Below, piece after piece: positions 23,988 to 31,368 of a stretch of DNA of 64,000 nt. The position numbers and the translations under genes are program-made. Source of the DNA: a virus. The stretch covers positions 1-64,000 of IMG/VR virus record IMGVR_UViG_3300038441_001101; one strand, written 5' to 3'. Every line of letters starts with the position of its first letter. Positions within the stretch are counted from its first letter, which is position 1. Below the pieces are notes generated by a model. The model did not search any database, had not been told where the DNA came from, and saw nothing but the letters and a program-made list of their open reading frames with translations.

Positions 23988-24791
23988 CTACTCAATCCCA
24001 GCAGCCTCCAGGAGCTCGTCAGGATCATAGTTCCCGAACGGATTGCCTTCCAGCATCTTCTTTGTCCGCTTCTTGTTCTTGACGTTGGAATTGTAAAGGG
24101 TAACCACCTGTTTGATGACGTCCGCGGGAATGTCTCCTTCCTCGACCTCTTCTTCCCCAGCTTCCACTTCTTCCTCATCATCGGGCCCGAATGTCATCTC
24201 GGCTTCTGCGTCGCGTGGCGGATAGCGCAGGTCGTGTGCAGCCTTACACTCTTCCAGGGTCTTATAGACCCCAATGAACTTTGGAACCTTGTAGGGTTTC
24301 TTGTCACCCTTGGGAGGCTCGATCGCTTCCACAGCCTCGGCTGCCACGTACACGGTAGGCGAACTCTTCCCGTTTGAGATCAGCTTATCCTCCCATTCCT
24401 TGCCGAACACCTTCACGAGGGAGGGCTGAACAATCTCTGACCAGCTGGTCAGAAGCCACTTGTTGGGATCCTTGTTGGTCTTGTTGCTGACCTTGATGTC
24501 GATCTCACGTTGAAAATGGAAATCCAGGGCAGGGTTGATCTCCGTGATGTCGATGTCGAATGCCAGCTGGAAGGACTCCTTGCCTTCCTCGAGCTCGATC
24601 TCCTCTTCGTTCTTGAGGCCGAACTCCTTCACGTACTCGGGCAGCGTATACTTGTCGGGCTTCTGCCCACGGCCTTTCCAGCGGATGATTATCGGCATGA
24701 CCGTCATCGAGCCGAAATTGACATTGGCACCACCTCCGGTCGCGACCGGAGCTTCATCCACCATCTTCTTGACCTTGTCTATGAACTTCAT
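23988..24791 (-). CDS. Hypothetical replication-block protein, acidic
   Basis: 267 residues with an acidic stretch (GPDDEEEVEAGEEEVEEGD, about 200-220). A Gly-rich start after residue 15 precedes beta-rich segments (MPIIIRWKGRGQKPDK). It lies between ERCC4 and UvrD genes and could be a single-stranded DNA-binding or recombination accessory protein, but no diagnostic motif is present. Confidence 0.6.
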   Translation of the reverse strand: MKFIDKVKKMVDEAPVATGGGANVNFGSMTVMPIIIRWKGRGQKPDKYTLPEYVKEFGLKNEEEIELEEGKESFQLAFDIDITEINPALDFHFQREIDIKVSNKTNKDPNKWLLTSWSEIVQPSLVKVFGKEWEDKLISNGKSSPTVYVAAEAVEAIEPPKGDKKPYKVPKFIGVYKTLEECKAAHDLRYPPRDAEAEMTFGPDDEEEVEAGEEEVEEGDIPADVIKQVVTLYNSNVKNKKRTKKMLEGNPFGNYDPDELLEAAGIE

Positions 24792-24793
24792 GA

Positions 24794-25087
24794 CTACCTA
24801 CTCCTTTTTCTTTTTTGTTTGGATACGCGTTTTGAGCTTTTGATCAACTGTTCAAACTTTTCATCATCTTCTACGGTAGCAATGGATCCGTTTCTGGAAG
24901 CCTCCACGCTGTCCATGAACCACTGCGCAGCCACACGGACAAGAGCCATCCCGTCTATGCCTTTCCTGGCTGCCTCCTTCCGGTACCAATCCCATTGCTT
25001 TTGGGACAAGCCATTGTTCAGAATGATTTCACCTCTGTCCTCTTTCGGAGGACGTCCGAGCTTGGTTCCATTGCCGGGAACTAACAT
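24794..25087 (-). CDS. Putative DNA-binding protein with GRPPK motif
   Basis: 97 residues. KLGRPPKEDRGE near the N-terminus resembles an AT-hook, and the remainder is helical with a basic tail (SSKRVSKQKRKRSR). ATG 25087 follows GAAAGGAGGTGAG. It may bind AT-rich DNA or be a ribbon-helix-helix regulator. Confidence 0.6.
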   Translation of the reverse strand: MLVPGNGTKLGRPPKEDRGEIILNNGLSQKQWDWYRKEAARKGIDGMALVRVAAQWFMDSVEASRNGSIATVEDDEKFEQLIKSSKRVSKQKRKRSR

Positions 25088-25128
25088 AGTTGACTCACCT
25101 CCTTTCTCTGATTGGATTTTATTCTTCT

Positions 25129-25404
25129 TCATAATACGTCCTCGTCCTGTTGCTCCCTGGATTCATAATGACTGCACCTTGCCTCCTCGCAGGACATCCC
25201 GGCATGGCATTCGGTCATGTGGCCCTCCATGCAGAAGTGGGCCTGCATTGGATGATGGCAATGGCAATCTGGATTGCAGTCGTCCTCCGTGATGATGGCT
25301 GTCTTGTCGGTGTGCTCCCCAAGCGGTTGCACGATGCCGAGCTCTGCCGCAGACTTGCTCTTGGGGTGCCCGATCCAGCACCTCGGCAACTTATGCTCAG
25401 ACAT
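25129..25404 (-). CDS. Cys/His-rich protein
   Basis: 91 residues with a dense Cys/His stretch (DCNPDCHCHHPMQAHFC, TECHAGMSCEEARCSH) able to bind several metal ions. ATG 25404 follows GGAGGCG. Function unknown. Confidence 0.6.
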   Translation of the reverse strand: MSEHKLPRCWIGHPKSKSAAELGIVQPLGEHTDKTAIITEDDCNPDCHCHHPMQAHFCMEGHMTECHAGMSCEEARCSHYESREQQDEDVL

Positions 25405-25669
25405 CTTTCGCCTCCAATGGATCGGGACGCCCCAGGTCGGGCTCCCTCGTTGTGGAGGCAATCACAGAGCCATCGTTAGATATAGAAATCCGTACCTGGC
25501 GACCGTCCGTCAGCCAGAAGCAGCGGGCACCCTCTTCGACTAGCGTGGAGCCACGACTGTAATCTGTCAGGTGCAGATCCAGGACGAGGGCTCCCAGACC
25601 AATGTTCCGAGCGATCATAGCAATCTCAGAGGGGTTCATTGGTCTGCGACTTCCGATTTGATCATCCAT
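25397..25669 (-). CDS. Hypothetical protein
   Basis: 90 residues, beta-rich (ALVLDLHLTDY, RCFWLTDGRQVRISISNDG). Starts at ATG 25669 and overlaps both neighbours by about 8 bases. Unknown. Confidence 0.6.
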   Translation of the reverse strand: MDDQIGSRRPMNPSEIAMIARNIGLGALVLDLHLTDYSRGSTLVEEGARCFWLTDGRQVRISISNDGSVIASTTREPDLGRPDPLEAKDV

Positions 25670-25865
25670 ATTTCTCCTTTAGGTGTTGAATGTAAGCCCT
25701 GTGTATGATGGACTGCAACTGCTTCTGAGTCTTCTCGGGCAGGGCTTCAATATCAATGTAGCTGTTCGCAAGGACAGTATGCTTCGTTTCCTCACCATTG
25801 ATCTGCCAGGTGGGGGTGAACGTGACCGCCTTCAGCTTGATCTCCACTTTATACCTATTTGGCAT
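25662..25865 (-). CDS. Hypothetical protein
   Basis: 67 residues: a beta stretch (YKVEIKLKAVTFTPTWQI) then a basic helix (EKTQKQLQSIIHRAYIQ). ATG 25865 overlaps the upstream stop (TGATG) and follows AAGGAGG. Unknown. Confidence 0.6.
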   Translation of the reverse strand: MPNRYKVEIKLKAVTFTPTWQINGEETKHTVLANSYIDIEALPEKTQKQLQSIIHRAYIQHLKEKYG

Positions 25866-26017
25866 CAGTCCTCCTTCCTTGCAGCCAGTTTTTTTGCAGC
25901 AGCCTCGACTTCTTCCTTGCGTTTTGCCTCCTCCTGATATTCCTTGCATTCGGCGCAGAGATGGACGTTGCCATGCGAAACAACCGCAGGACGTTCTTTA
26001 TGGAAACTACAGTTCAT
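25865..26017 (-). CDS. Small zinc-binding protein
   Basis: 50 residues. CSFHKE and HLCAECKEY give a CxxH...CxxC-like site, followed by a charged helix (AKRKEEVEAAAKKLAARKE). ATG 26017; stop overlaps the next start. Probably a nucleic-acid or protein adaptor. Confidence 0.55.
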   Translation of the reverse strand: MNCSFHKERPAVVSHGNVHLCAECKEYQEEAKRKEEVEAAAKKLAARKED

Positions 26018-26018
26018 G

Positions 26019-27860
26019 TCATCCCTCCCATCCACTCACATAATACAGGGTGTCCTTGGAGCGTGTCAGCGCCACCACTAGCATGTTCTCCTCCTGCTCC
26101 AGATCTTCCTGATGACCTTTGGCCTTGGGATGCGGCAGCAGGTCGGGCCGCAGGAAGAAGATGCGGTTGGCTTCCAAGCCTTTAGCACGGTGGATGCTGC
26201 TGAACACCACGCCCGCATTGTCGTCGCTGAACAGGGTGACCAACCGCGTGGTCAGCTGGGCAACGCTGCTGCACTCCCTGGCGACCTCCACAATGGTCTC
26301 GTAACGCTCCTTGACCTGCTCCGCCATCATCTCCTTGTTCTTGTCCAGGTAACGGGCGATCTCATGCTCGGTATGCTCCTGCATGAGGACGTCCAGCCTG
26401 CCCAGGTCGTCGCATTGGAAACGGTCGATGTAGCTGACCAGATCTTCGCCAATCTTCTTGCCCTTGATCATGGCCTTGACGCCCCTCTTGATCAGCGTGA
26501 AGGCGGGCTTGACCAACGGAGCGTTGATGCGGCACAGCACCATGTCCTCCTCCTTGAGGATCTCCATCATCTCGTCGTACTTGAGCTCCCCGAGCGTGCC
26601 TTCCTTGGCGTTCGGAGCCGCCTCGATCTGGGGGACATGCGGCTTGACGTTCTCCACGTGGGAGCGCGGGCAGCGGTAGCAAATGCTCAGTGGGAGTGTC
26701 TTGGCGTTCAGAGCCTCGATCAGGTGGTCTATCGCATGGATGTCCGCGCCGCGAAATCCATTGATGGACTGCTTCCGGTCGCCCACGGCGATCATGCGGC
26801 CACCCGGAGCCAGGTGCTTGAGCAGCAATTGGATGTTGGCTGCGTTCCAATCCTGACACTCGTCGCCTAGGATGAAGTCGTACTGGTCGAACTTGTCCTG
26901 CAACCTTGGATGGATCACCGGTAGATAGATCTGGTCGTCGTAGTCCACCACGGACAGGTCGCTATTGTTCTTCTCCATCACGTAGGGCAGCCTCTCGATG
27001 ACCTCCTGCTCCAGCATCTCGTCAATCTCGATGCGGTACCTCTCGATGATGTCCAGGACAGCCTCGGGATTGTGGTAGTCCGCCAGCGTGTTCTTGACCA
27101 ACCCAACAACATTGCGCATGGCTCTGCGCTTAAGGCGGTTCTCGGAGCGGGTCTTTGGATCCTCGATCTCCTTGCGGCTGATCGGCCAGAACTCGTTCAT
27201 GATCCCACTGACCTTGTCCTCGTCCAGGTCTTCGAACTCATCCAGCTTCCGGATCACGCTGAAGCCCAGGCTGTTCAATGTGGAAGCCCGGATGTGCTGG
27301 GGCAGACGGGTTTTGAGCTCCTTCACGATGTCGCGATTGAACGCCACGAACAGCACTCGCAGACTGGACGGAAACAACTCCAGCATCTTGACGATAGTAG
27401 TGGTCTTGCCGCTCCCAGCCACGGCCTCCATGACCGCATTGCCCTCGTCATTCAGAGCCCAATCAAAGGCACCCTGCTGATATACGCTCGGAATAAAGGC
27501 TTTCGGGCGTTTTGCCTGCCCGGCTTCCGTTTCATCGTCATAGCTTCCACCGCAGCCAAGGCAGGCAACTCCGTCCTCGTGCTCTGGAGCAAGAGGGCAG
27601 CCTGCTTCATAGGGAATGGCTTCCTCTTCTATTTCCATTGGAACGTTCACGCCAACAACCTCAGGGGTCACGCCCAGCAGCTGCCTGAATGTCTTGCCGA
27701 AGCCCTTGCCCTTTGGGCACTCCACATGCACCAGTACGTTGCTCTCGTAGCAGAGTGGAGTCTCGACCTTCCAGGGCTTCCCACACTTTTGGCAGGTTCC
27801 GGGCCACTTGGCGGGGAACTCCTTGCTACGGAACGATTTCTTTTTGTTCTTGTACTTCAT
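26019..27860 (-). CDS. UvrD/PcrA-like SF1 helicase with N-terminal zinc domains
   Basis: 613 residues. SF1A motifs are in order: AVAGSGKTTT (Walker A, about 150), a DECQD box at about 332, AVGDRKQSIN, an SSIHRAKGLE motif V/VI region, and VALTRSKD near the C-terminus. The first ~110 residues hold several CxxC pairs (CQKCGK, CLGCGG), forming zinc sites absent from standard UvrD. It should unwind DNA 3' to 5'. The insert between motifs is shorter than in host UvrD. Confidence 0.9.
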   Translation of the reverse strand: MKYKNKKKSFRSKEFPAKWPGTCQKCGKPWKVETPLCYESNVLVHVECPKGKGFGKTFRQLLGVTPEVVGVNVPMEIEEEAIPYEAGCPLAPEHEDGVACLGCGGSYDDETEAGQAKRPKAFIPSVYQQGAFDWALNDEGNAVMEAVAGSGKTTTIVKMLELFPSSLRVLFVAFNRDIVKELKTRLPQHIRASTLNSLGFSVIRKLDEFEDLDEDKVSGIMNEFWPISRKEIEDPKTRSENRLKRRAMRNVVGLVKNTLADYHNPEAVLDIIERYRIEIDEMLEQEVIERLPYVMEKNNSDLSVVDYDDQIYLPVIHPRLQDKFDQYDFILGDECQDWNAANIQLLLKHLAPGGRMIAVGDRKQSINGFRGADIHAIDHLIEALNAKTLPLSICYRCPRSHVENVKPHVPQIEAAPNAKEGTLGELKYDEMMEILKEEDMVLCRINAPLVKPAFTLIKRGVKAMIKGKKIGEDLVSYIDRFQCDDLGRLDVLMQEHTEHEIARYLDKNKEMMAEQVKERYETIVEVARECSSVAQLTTRLVTLFSDDNAGVVFSSIHRAKGLEANRIFFLRPDLLPHPKAKGHQEDLEQEENMLVVALTRSKDTLYYVSGWEG

Positions 27861-27903
27861 TGTAGGTCTCCTTTATATACTGACTTCACTGCACTTGGAC
27901 AGT

Positions 27904-28047
27904 TCACGGCTTCTTGTTTCCTTTGTTCAGCTCTTCCATTGCCTTCTTGTAGGCTTCGTCGATCTTCTTGCGGCAAGTGGGACACAGGGCGTACCAGTAT
28001 CCCTTCTTGCCGCACTTCACACAGGGCCGATACGGTTCTGAAGGCAT
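27904..28047 (-). CDS. Small zinc-ribbon protein
   Basis: 47 residues with CVKCGKKG and CPTCRKK, two CxxC pairs forming a ribbon, then a charged helix. ATG 28047 overlaps the neighbour gap by 1 base. Likely nucleic-acid binding. Confidence 0.6.
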   Translation of the reverse strand: MPSEPYRPCVKCGKKGYWYALCPTCRKKIDEAYKKAMEELNKGNKKP

Positions 28048-28048
28048 C

Positions 28049-28360
28049 TCAGCTCCCTGCCTTTCTGCTGACCAACTCCAGATCGTTCACGCTCCAGGTC
28101 CAGTAGCCACCCAGGCGCTTCTCTAGGCGGACCAATCCCCGGATGTCCGGGAACAGGCTCTTGATACGCGTTTGCGTGACCAGGCGGCCCGCGAACACCT
28201 CGCCTTCCAGCTTCTTGTAGAGTACCAGGGCCCTGGGCCGCAGCTCCACGAGGTCGCCAACCTTGAACGTCTCCTTGAACGCGCTGGTGTAACTGTAGAC
28301 CCGCTTGGAATACACCCTGTCCTTCAGCTTCCGCTCGGTACTTGCTATCTTATTCACCAT
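28049..28360 (-). CDS. SH3-like beta-barrel protein
   Basis: 103 residues. FKVGDLVELRPRALVLYKKLEG and a closing YWTWSVNDLELV suggest an SH3/KOW-type barrel. ATG 28360 has GAAGGAGG before it, but an upstream in-frame ATG at 28411 also has GGAGG just after an 8-bp hairpin, so the start is uncertain. Function unknown. Confidence 0.6.
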   Translation of the reverse strand: MVNKIASTERKLKDRVYSKRVYSYTSAFKETFKVGDLVELRPRALVLYKKLEGEVFAGRLVTQTRIKSLFPDIRGLVRLEKRLGGYWTWSVNDLELVSRKAGS

Positions 28361-28420
28361 GAGAACCTCCTTCGTTCTGGCAAACAATGTTTGGATAATA
28401 ACGAACCACATGATGCCTCC

Positions 28421-28447
28421 GCTCTGTGATTATTGCGAGCACAGAGC
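28421..28447 (-). promoter_or_regulatory. Intergenic hairpin
   Basis: GCTCTGTG (28421-28428) pairs with CACAGAGC (28440-28447), an 8-bp stem with an 11-base loop, next to the start of the SH3-like gene on the minus strand. No T run follows, so it is not a classical terminator; it may be an mRNA processing or stability element. Confidence 0.55.
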
Positions 28448-28456
28448 AACTCGCTT

Positions 28457-28711
28457 CTAGGATACGATCTTATACTTCCTCAGGTAGAACCCGCGCCGCC
28501 TGAGGATTTCGATGTACGTCCTGTTGCGCACGTCGTACGGGTGATCCTGGAAGTCCTCGGCGAGCAGATTGCTCAGAGCCTTGAGTCCCAGCTCCGCAGC
28601 CTTATTATGAACGTTCTCCATGATCCCCATGTTGACGGCACCGGAACGTCGCACCAGCTCGAATTGCAGCATGACCTCCTTGGTGATCTTCGGATTGACC
28701 TTGTCACCCAT
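28457..28711 (-). CDS. Hypothetical helical protein
   Basis: 84 residues, helical, ending in a basic YRKYKIVS-type tail. It overlaps the next gene's stop (28704-28711). Unknown. Confidence 0.6.
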   Translation of the reverse strand: MGDKVNPKITKEVMLQFELVRRSGAVNMGIMENVHNKAAELGLKALSNLLAEDFQDHPYDVRNRTYIEILRRRGFYLRKYKIVS

Positions 28712-28865
28712 GGAAGTACTCCTTCATCACCAGGAAAACAATGGTGAGCAGGCACGTCCCGGCAACAAGGAGTCCAACCACAAGGATGTAATAGAACAAA
28801 GGCCGGGCGCGCTTCAGGGTACGCTTCACGCCACCGTGCTTCACAAGATACGATTTTATGCTCAT
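28704..28865 (-). CDS. Small membrane protein
   Basis: 53 residues: a basic N-terminus (KHGGVKRTLKRARP) and one hydrophobic helix (YYILVVGLLVAGTCLLTIVFL). ATG 28865. Function unknown. Confidence 0.6.
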   Translation of the reverse strand: MSIKSYLVKHGGVKRTLKRARPLFYYILVVGLLVAGTCLLTIVFLVMKEYFHG

Positions 28866-28874
28866 GACTGCCTC

Positions 28875-29039
28875 CTACGGCAACGGGGTTGGTTCCCCAA
28901 ATATGAACTGGATGACTTCGGGGTACATCAGGAACAGCAGCGTGCAAGAAGAGGCGATCAGGATCGCCAGGACTGCCAGTAAGATGACTGCCAGGGGACT
29001 CAGGGGTGGCTGCTTGCCGTTGTTAGACGGATTATCCAT
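28875..29039 (-). CDS. Small membrane protein
   Basis: 54 residues: Pro-rich start, hydrophobic helix (LAVILLAVLAILIASSCTLLF), short tail. ATG 29039 has the better spacing to AAGGAGAAT than 29045. Unknown. Confidence 0.6.
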   Translation of the reverse strand: MDNPSNNGKQPPLSPLAVILLAVLAILIASSCTLLFLMYPEVIQFIFGEPTPLP

Positions 29040-29041
29040 TC

Positions 29042-29329
29042 TCATTCTCCTTCCTGCCAGATCTTCTCGTAGCTGATCCGCTTCCGGTTGGTGCCGTTCT
29101 GCTTCTGGGTGAACACCTTGATGTCCTTCATAGAGTTCACAAGAACCTCCGTCACCTGCAGGCAGGTGTGGCAGGAGATGACCTTGTGCCCGTTGTCCCG
29201 CTTGCGGATGCGAATGTCGATCGGCTTGCGGCAGCCCTCACATGTCACCCGAACCATCGTGGCCGGGATGGCCTTCTCCGGCTTCGGCTCGGGCTCGTCA
29301 AACGGGTTATCTCTCAGCCACGGTGCCAT
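29042..29329 (-). CDS. Zinc-ribbon protein
   Basis: 95 residues with CEGCRK and CHTCLQ, two CxxC pairs, and a Pro/Glu-rich N-terminus. Starts at ATG 29329, overlapping the next gene. Likely nucleic-acid binding. Confidence 0.65.
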   Translation of the reverse strand: MAPWLRDNPFDEPEPKPEKAIPATMVRVTCEGCRKPIDIRIRKRDNGHKVISCHTCLQVTEVLVNSMKDIKVFTQKQNGTNRKRISYEKIWQEGE

Positions 29330-29558
29330 GTTTCCTGGCTCCCTTCTGCAAAGGCTTGTTCATGATGTAATGGATGGATCGGTTGGTGATGTACCCGATG
29401 ATCTTGCCATCCGAGAATACGCGATAACGCTTGCGCGCGGAAGACTCCAGGCTGACTGTGAGCTTGTCTCCTTCCACCAGGACCAAACGGTTGCCATTCC
29501 CGATATCAACACTGATCATCGGGACGGCACATTCAATGACTCTTTCTTTTTGTTCCAT
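29307..29558 (-). CDS. Hypothetical beta-rich protein
   Basis: 83 residues, beta-strand rich (ISVDIGNGNRLVLVEGDKLTVSL, YRVFSDGKIIGYITN). ATG 29558 follows TTGGAGGAAC. It is preceded by the long hairpin at 29593-29681, which may act as a leader. Unknown. Confidence 0.6.
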   Translation of the reverse strand: MEQKERVIECAVPMISVDIGNGNRLVLVEGDKLTVSLESSARKRYRVFSDGKIIGYITNRSIHYIMNKPLQKGARKHGTVAER

Positions 29559-29592
29559 ATAAGTTCCTCCAATAGGATATTCAATTTGCTTC

Positions 29593-29681
29593 CCCTCCAG
29601 CCCTTGAGTGTGGGCAGGACTTCCCCAGCGAGTGGAGACCAATCCAGCCGGGACTCCTGCCCACAATGGAGGGCTGGAGGG
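29593..29681 (-). promoter_or_regulatory. Long structured leader upstream of the 29307-29558 gene
   Basis: Two perfect stems, outer CCCTCCAGCCCT/AGGGCTGGAGGG (29593-29604/29670-29681, 12 bp) and inner TGTGGGCAGGA/TCCTGCCCACA (29609-29619/29655-29665, 11 bp), frame a 35-base terminal region. A second smaller hairpin follows (TGTAC... AGGG-CCCT... GTACA near 29710-29740). It lies between two minus-strand genes; a cis-regulatory RNA or processing signal is inferred. Confidence 0.6.
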
Positions 29682-29748
29682 CTCAATGAGGTACGTTGCG
29701 GTGACAGTGTACAGGGACGTAACCCTAAATCAGGTACACAACGTGCAA

Positions 29749-30018
29749 TCATTTCTCTTCTTCAAAGTAGGCCGCCATAACCAGCAGCTCCCCGGCATAC
29801 ACCTCCACGCGAGAATGCTTGCGAACGATCCTGGGCTCCTTCCCCTGGTACACGGGATGCTCGGGCTGCTCCCGATAAATCTTCTCCCAGCTGTTCAGGA
29901 ACATCTGGGCTCCAACATGGGTCACGTGCGTGTCATAGAGCATTGAAGGGGGATTGCGCTGGTAATGCCATGTAAGGGTTCTGTAAGTGCGGGAGCCTTT
30001 GCGTTTCTTCTCTTCCAT
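29749..30018 (-). CDS. Hypothetical protein
   Basis: 89 residues, basic N-terminus (KKRKGSRTYRTLTWHYQRN) and beta-rich end (VEVYAGELLVMAAYF). Starts at ATG 30018. Unknown. Confidence 0.6.
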   Translation of the reverse strand: MEEKKRKGSRTYRTLTWHYQRNPPSMLYDTHVTHVGAQMFLNSWEKIYREQPEHPVYQGKEPRIVRKHSRVEVYAGELLVMAAYFEEEK

Positions 30019-30022
30019 GGCA

Positions 30023-30064
30023 TCACTCCACGTTCACCCACCGCATGCAGACCTGTTCCTCCAC
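30023..30064 (-). CDS. Possible 13-residue peptide ORF
   Basis: A GTG start at 30064 with AAAGGAG 6 bases upstream reads 13 codons to TGA. It fills the gap between two genes and may only be a chance frame. Kept because the ribosome site is good. Confidence 0.25.
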   Translation of the reverse strand: MEEQVCMRWVNVE

Positions 30065-30065
30065 G

Positions 30066-30230
30066 TTAGGCTCCTTTCCTGACCATCCAAATGATGGTTG
30101 CACTCACTGCTCCCCAGATGATCCCAATCAGCAACGCCCTTGCCAGATCCAGGTTGGCAAAGCTGACCAGGAGGCTTCCAAGGAGTGCAAGTGCCGATAA
30201 GATGAAAATGGAAATGAATCTCTTTACCAT
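30066..30230 (-). CDS. Small membrane protein
   Basis: 54 residues with two hydrophobic segments (SIFILSALALLGSLLVSF and ALLIGIIWGAVSATIIWMV) and basic ends. ATG 30230 overlaps the upstream stop (TGATG). Unknown. Confidence 0.6.
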   Translation of the reverse strand: MVKRFISIFILSALALLGSLLVSFANLDLARALLIGIIWGAVSATIIWMVRKGA

Positions 30231-30466
30231 CAGGCTCCTTTCCTGAACCACTTGTTGAACTCCGCCACGGGGCAGGTCTCCATGGCGGTCTTGATGCTGG
30301 GATCCTTGTAGAACTTGGCGTAGCGCACGTGCCCGTCCTCCACCCATTGCGGGACAACATGGCTGATCATGTCGTGCGGATCCCGGTCTTTGTGGTGGTA
30401 AACCACGCCAACCTCCGGCAGCACGGGCTCGACTTTGACCAACCAATTACCAATCTTCAGCTTCAT
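30230..30466 (-). CDS. Hypothetical protein
   Basis: 78 residues starting at ATG 30466 behind AAAGGAG. Contains VYHHKDRDPHDMISH and ends basic (FNKWFRKGA). Unknown. Confidence 0.6.
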   Translation of the reverse strand: MKLKIGNWLVKVEPVLPEVGVVYHHKDRDPHDMISHVVPQWVEDGHVRYAKFYKDPSIKTAMETCPVAEFNKWFRKGA

Positions 30467-30489
30467 AGATCTCCTTTCAGGAATGGAAA

Positions 30490-30790
30490 ATGTCTGCCGC
30501 ACCCACCGTGGCCCTCCAGCTCTCAGGAACCATACCTCTGGCAGGCACTCGTATGGAGCAGCAGGTTGCGCCAGCGTTTACACTGGCAATTCAACAGAGG
30601 CTTACAGGTCAGGTGACGCTGACACCATCATGCTCTGTTAGTAACTGGTTGCTTATCTCAATCCGTTCAGGTCTCAAGAGACTTTCACTCGCCAGGGGAT
30701 GTCTTCAAACTGACTTCCACAGTCACCTGGGTTCCTAAACTTGGGCATGTTCGCCTCGAGGCAAGCCCGCAAGATTGAGATAAGCAATCA
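30490..30790 (-). ncRNA. Candidate structured RNA closed by a 15-bp stem
   Basis: No credible gene on either strand. TTGCTTATCTCAATC (30649-30663) pairs perfectly with GATTGAGATAAGCAA (30773-30787). A hairpin at 30570-30577/30580-30587 contains a pair that matches only on the minus strand (G-U wobble), indicating a minus-strand RNA. A GTCTC-AA-GAGAC hairpin and a GCCTCGAGGC stem lie inside the loop. Promoter and true ends are not clear. Confidence 0.5.
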
Positions 30791-30798
30791 ATCACCAA

Positions 30799-30832
30799 CA
30801 AAAAAGGGCCGAGCGAGTTCAGGTCTCGGCCC
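30799..30832 (-). terminator. Intrinsic terminator
   Basis: An 8-bp stem GGGCCGAG (30806-30813)/CTCGGCCC (30825-30832) is followed on the minus strand by a T7 run (30805-30799). It ends transcription arriving from higher coordinates and separates the 31 kb genes from the structured RNA at 30490-30790. Confidence 0.85.
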
Positions 30833-30837
30833 TAACT

Positions 30838-31134
30838 CCACCAACGTCTCCTTTCTTTATATAAGATGGCATAAAAATAAATCCCCCTATGAAAGTGATA
30901 ATCCTTTTTATTCTTAGGTTGTCAACCGTACCAATTCGTTATTCGTGTAGGCTCTTTTCCCTTAGCTACCGTGTGCTGACCACAGACCTGCGATTGAAGC
31001 TGATGCGCATCTTACTGCAATCACGTCTTCCCCTCCAGCACTGTCTCAGGGGTAACGAGCACCATAAGGATCACCTCCTATCCAAGATGTTTGTTAGCTT
31101 ACCCTTTCGGTTCCATCTTTGCCAGGTCAATGAT
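30838..31134 (-). other. Noncoding stretch with stems and tiny ORFs
   Basis: About 300 nt with no clear gene. On the minus strand there are stems 31084-31089/31114-31119 and 31030-31034/31048-31052, and a 14-codon ORF (31021-31065) behind an exceptionally strong AGGAGGTGA site, followed at a GTGA overlap by a 20-codon ORF (30962-31024). They could be leader peptides or part of an RNA that continues to the terminator at 30799-30832. An AT-rich tract is at 30855-30920. Confidence 0.35.
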
Positions 31135-31368
31135 CTACTCGACATTTCCGTTGGTGAGCAGCAACCAAAGCCGATGGAAATGATCTAGTGCCTGTGGGAC
31201 TAGATGGCAGGCATTGAGGCAGATCAACTGGTCTCCATCCAGCCTGCAATGGGCTCCGCAAGTTGGGCACAGGATGTCACTCAAGCCCAGCTTCTGGTGA
31301 ATGGAACCCTCAAAGTCAGGATCCACTTTTTTGACAGTTTTCTCCCAATCAGGATTTATAGGATTCAT
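31135..31368 (-). CDS. Zinc-ribbon protein
   Basis: 77 residues. CPTCGAHC and a following LICLNACH provide several Cys for a metal site. Starts at ATG 31368 and overlaps the DUF2786 gene by 4 bases. Unknown role. Confidence 0.6.
   Translation of the reverse strand: MNPINPDWEKTVKKVDPDFEGSIHQKLGLSDILCPTCGAHCRLDGDQLICLNACHLVPQALDHFHRLWLLLTNGNVE

Noticed and set aside
22928-24082. Short open frames on both strands within the 22.9-24.0 kb stretch, and a possible IscB/TnpB remnant (KPHWLDC-like string)
   Set aside because: The frames have no ribosome sites, no known domain and several are broken by stops; the similarity to IscB is limited to a few residues and the region is better explained by dense RNA stems.
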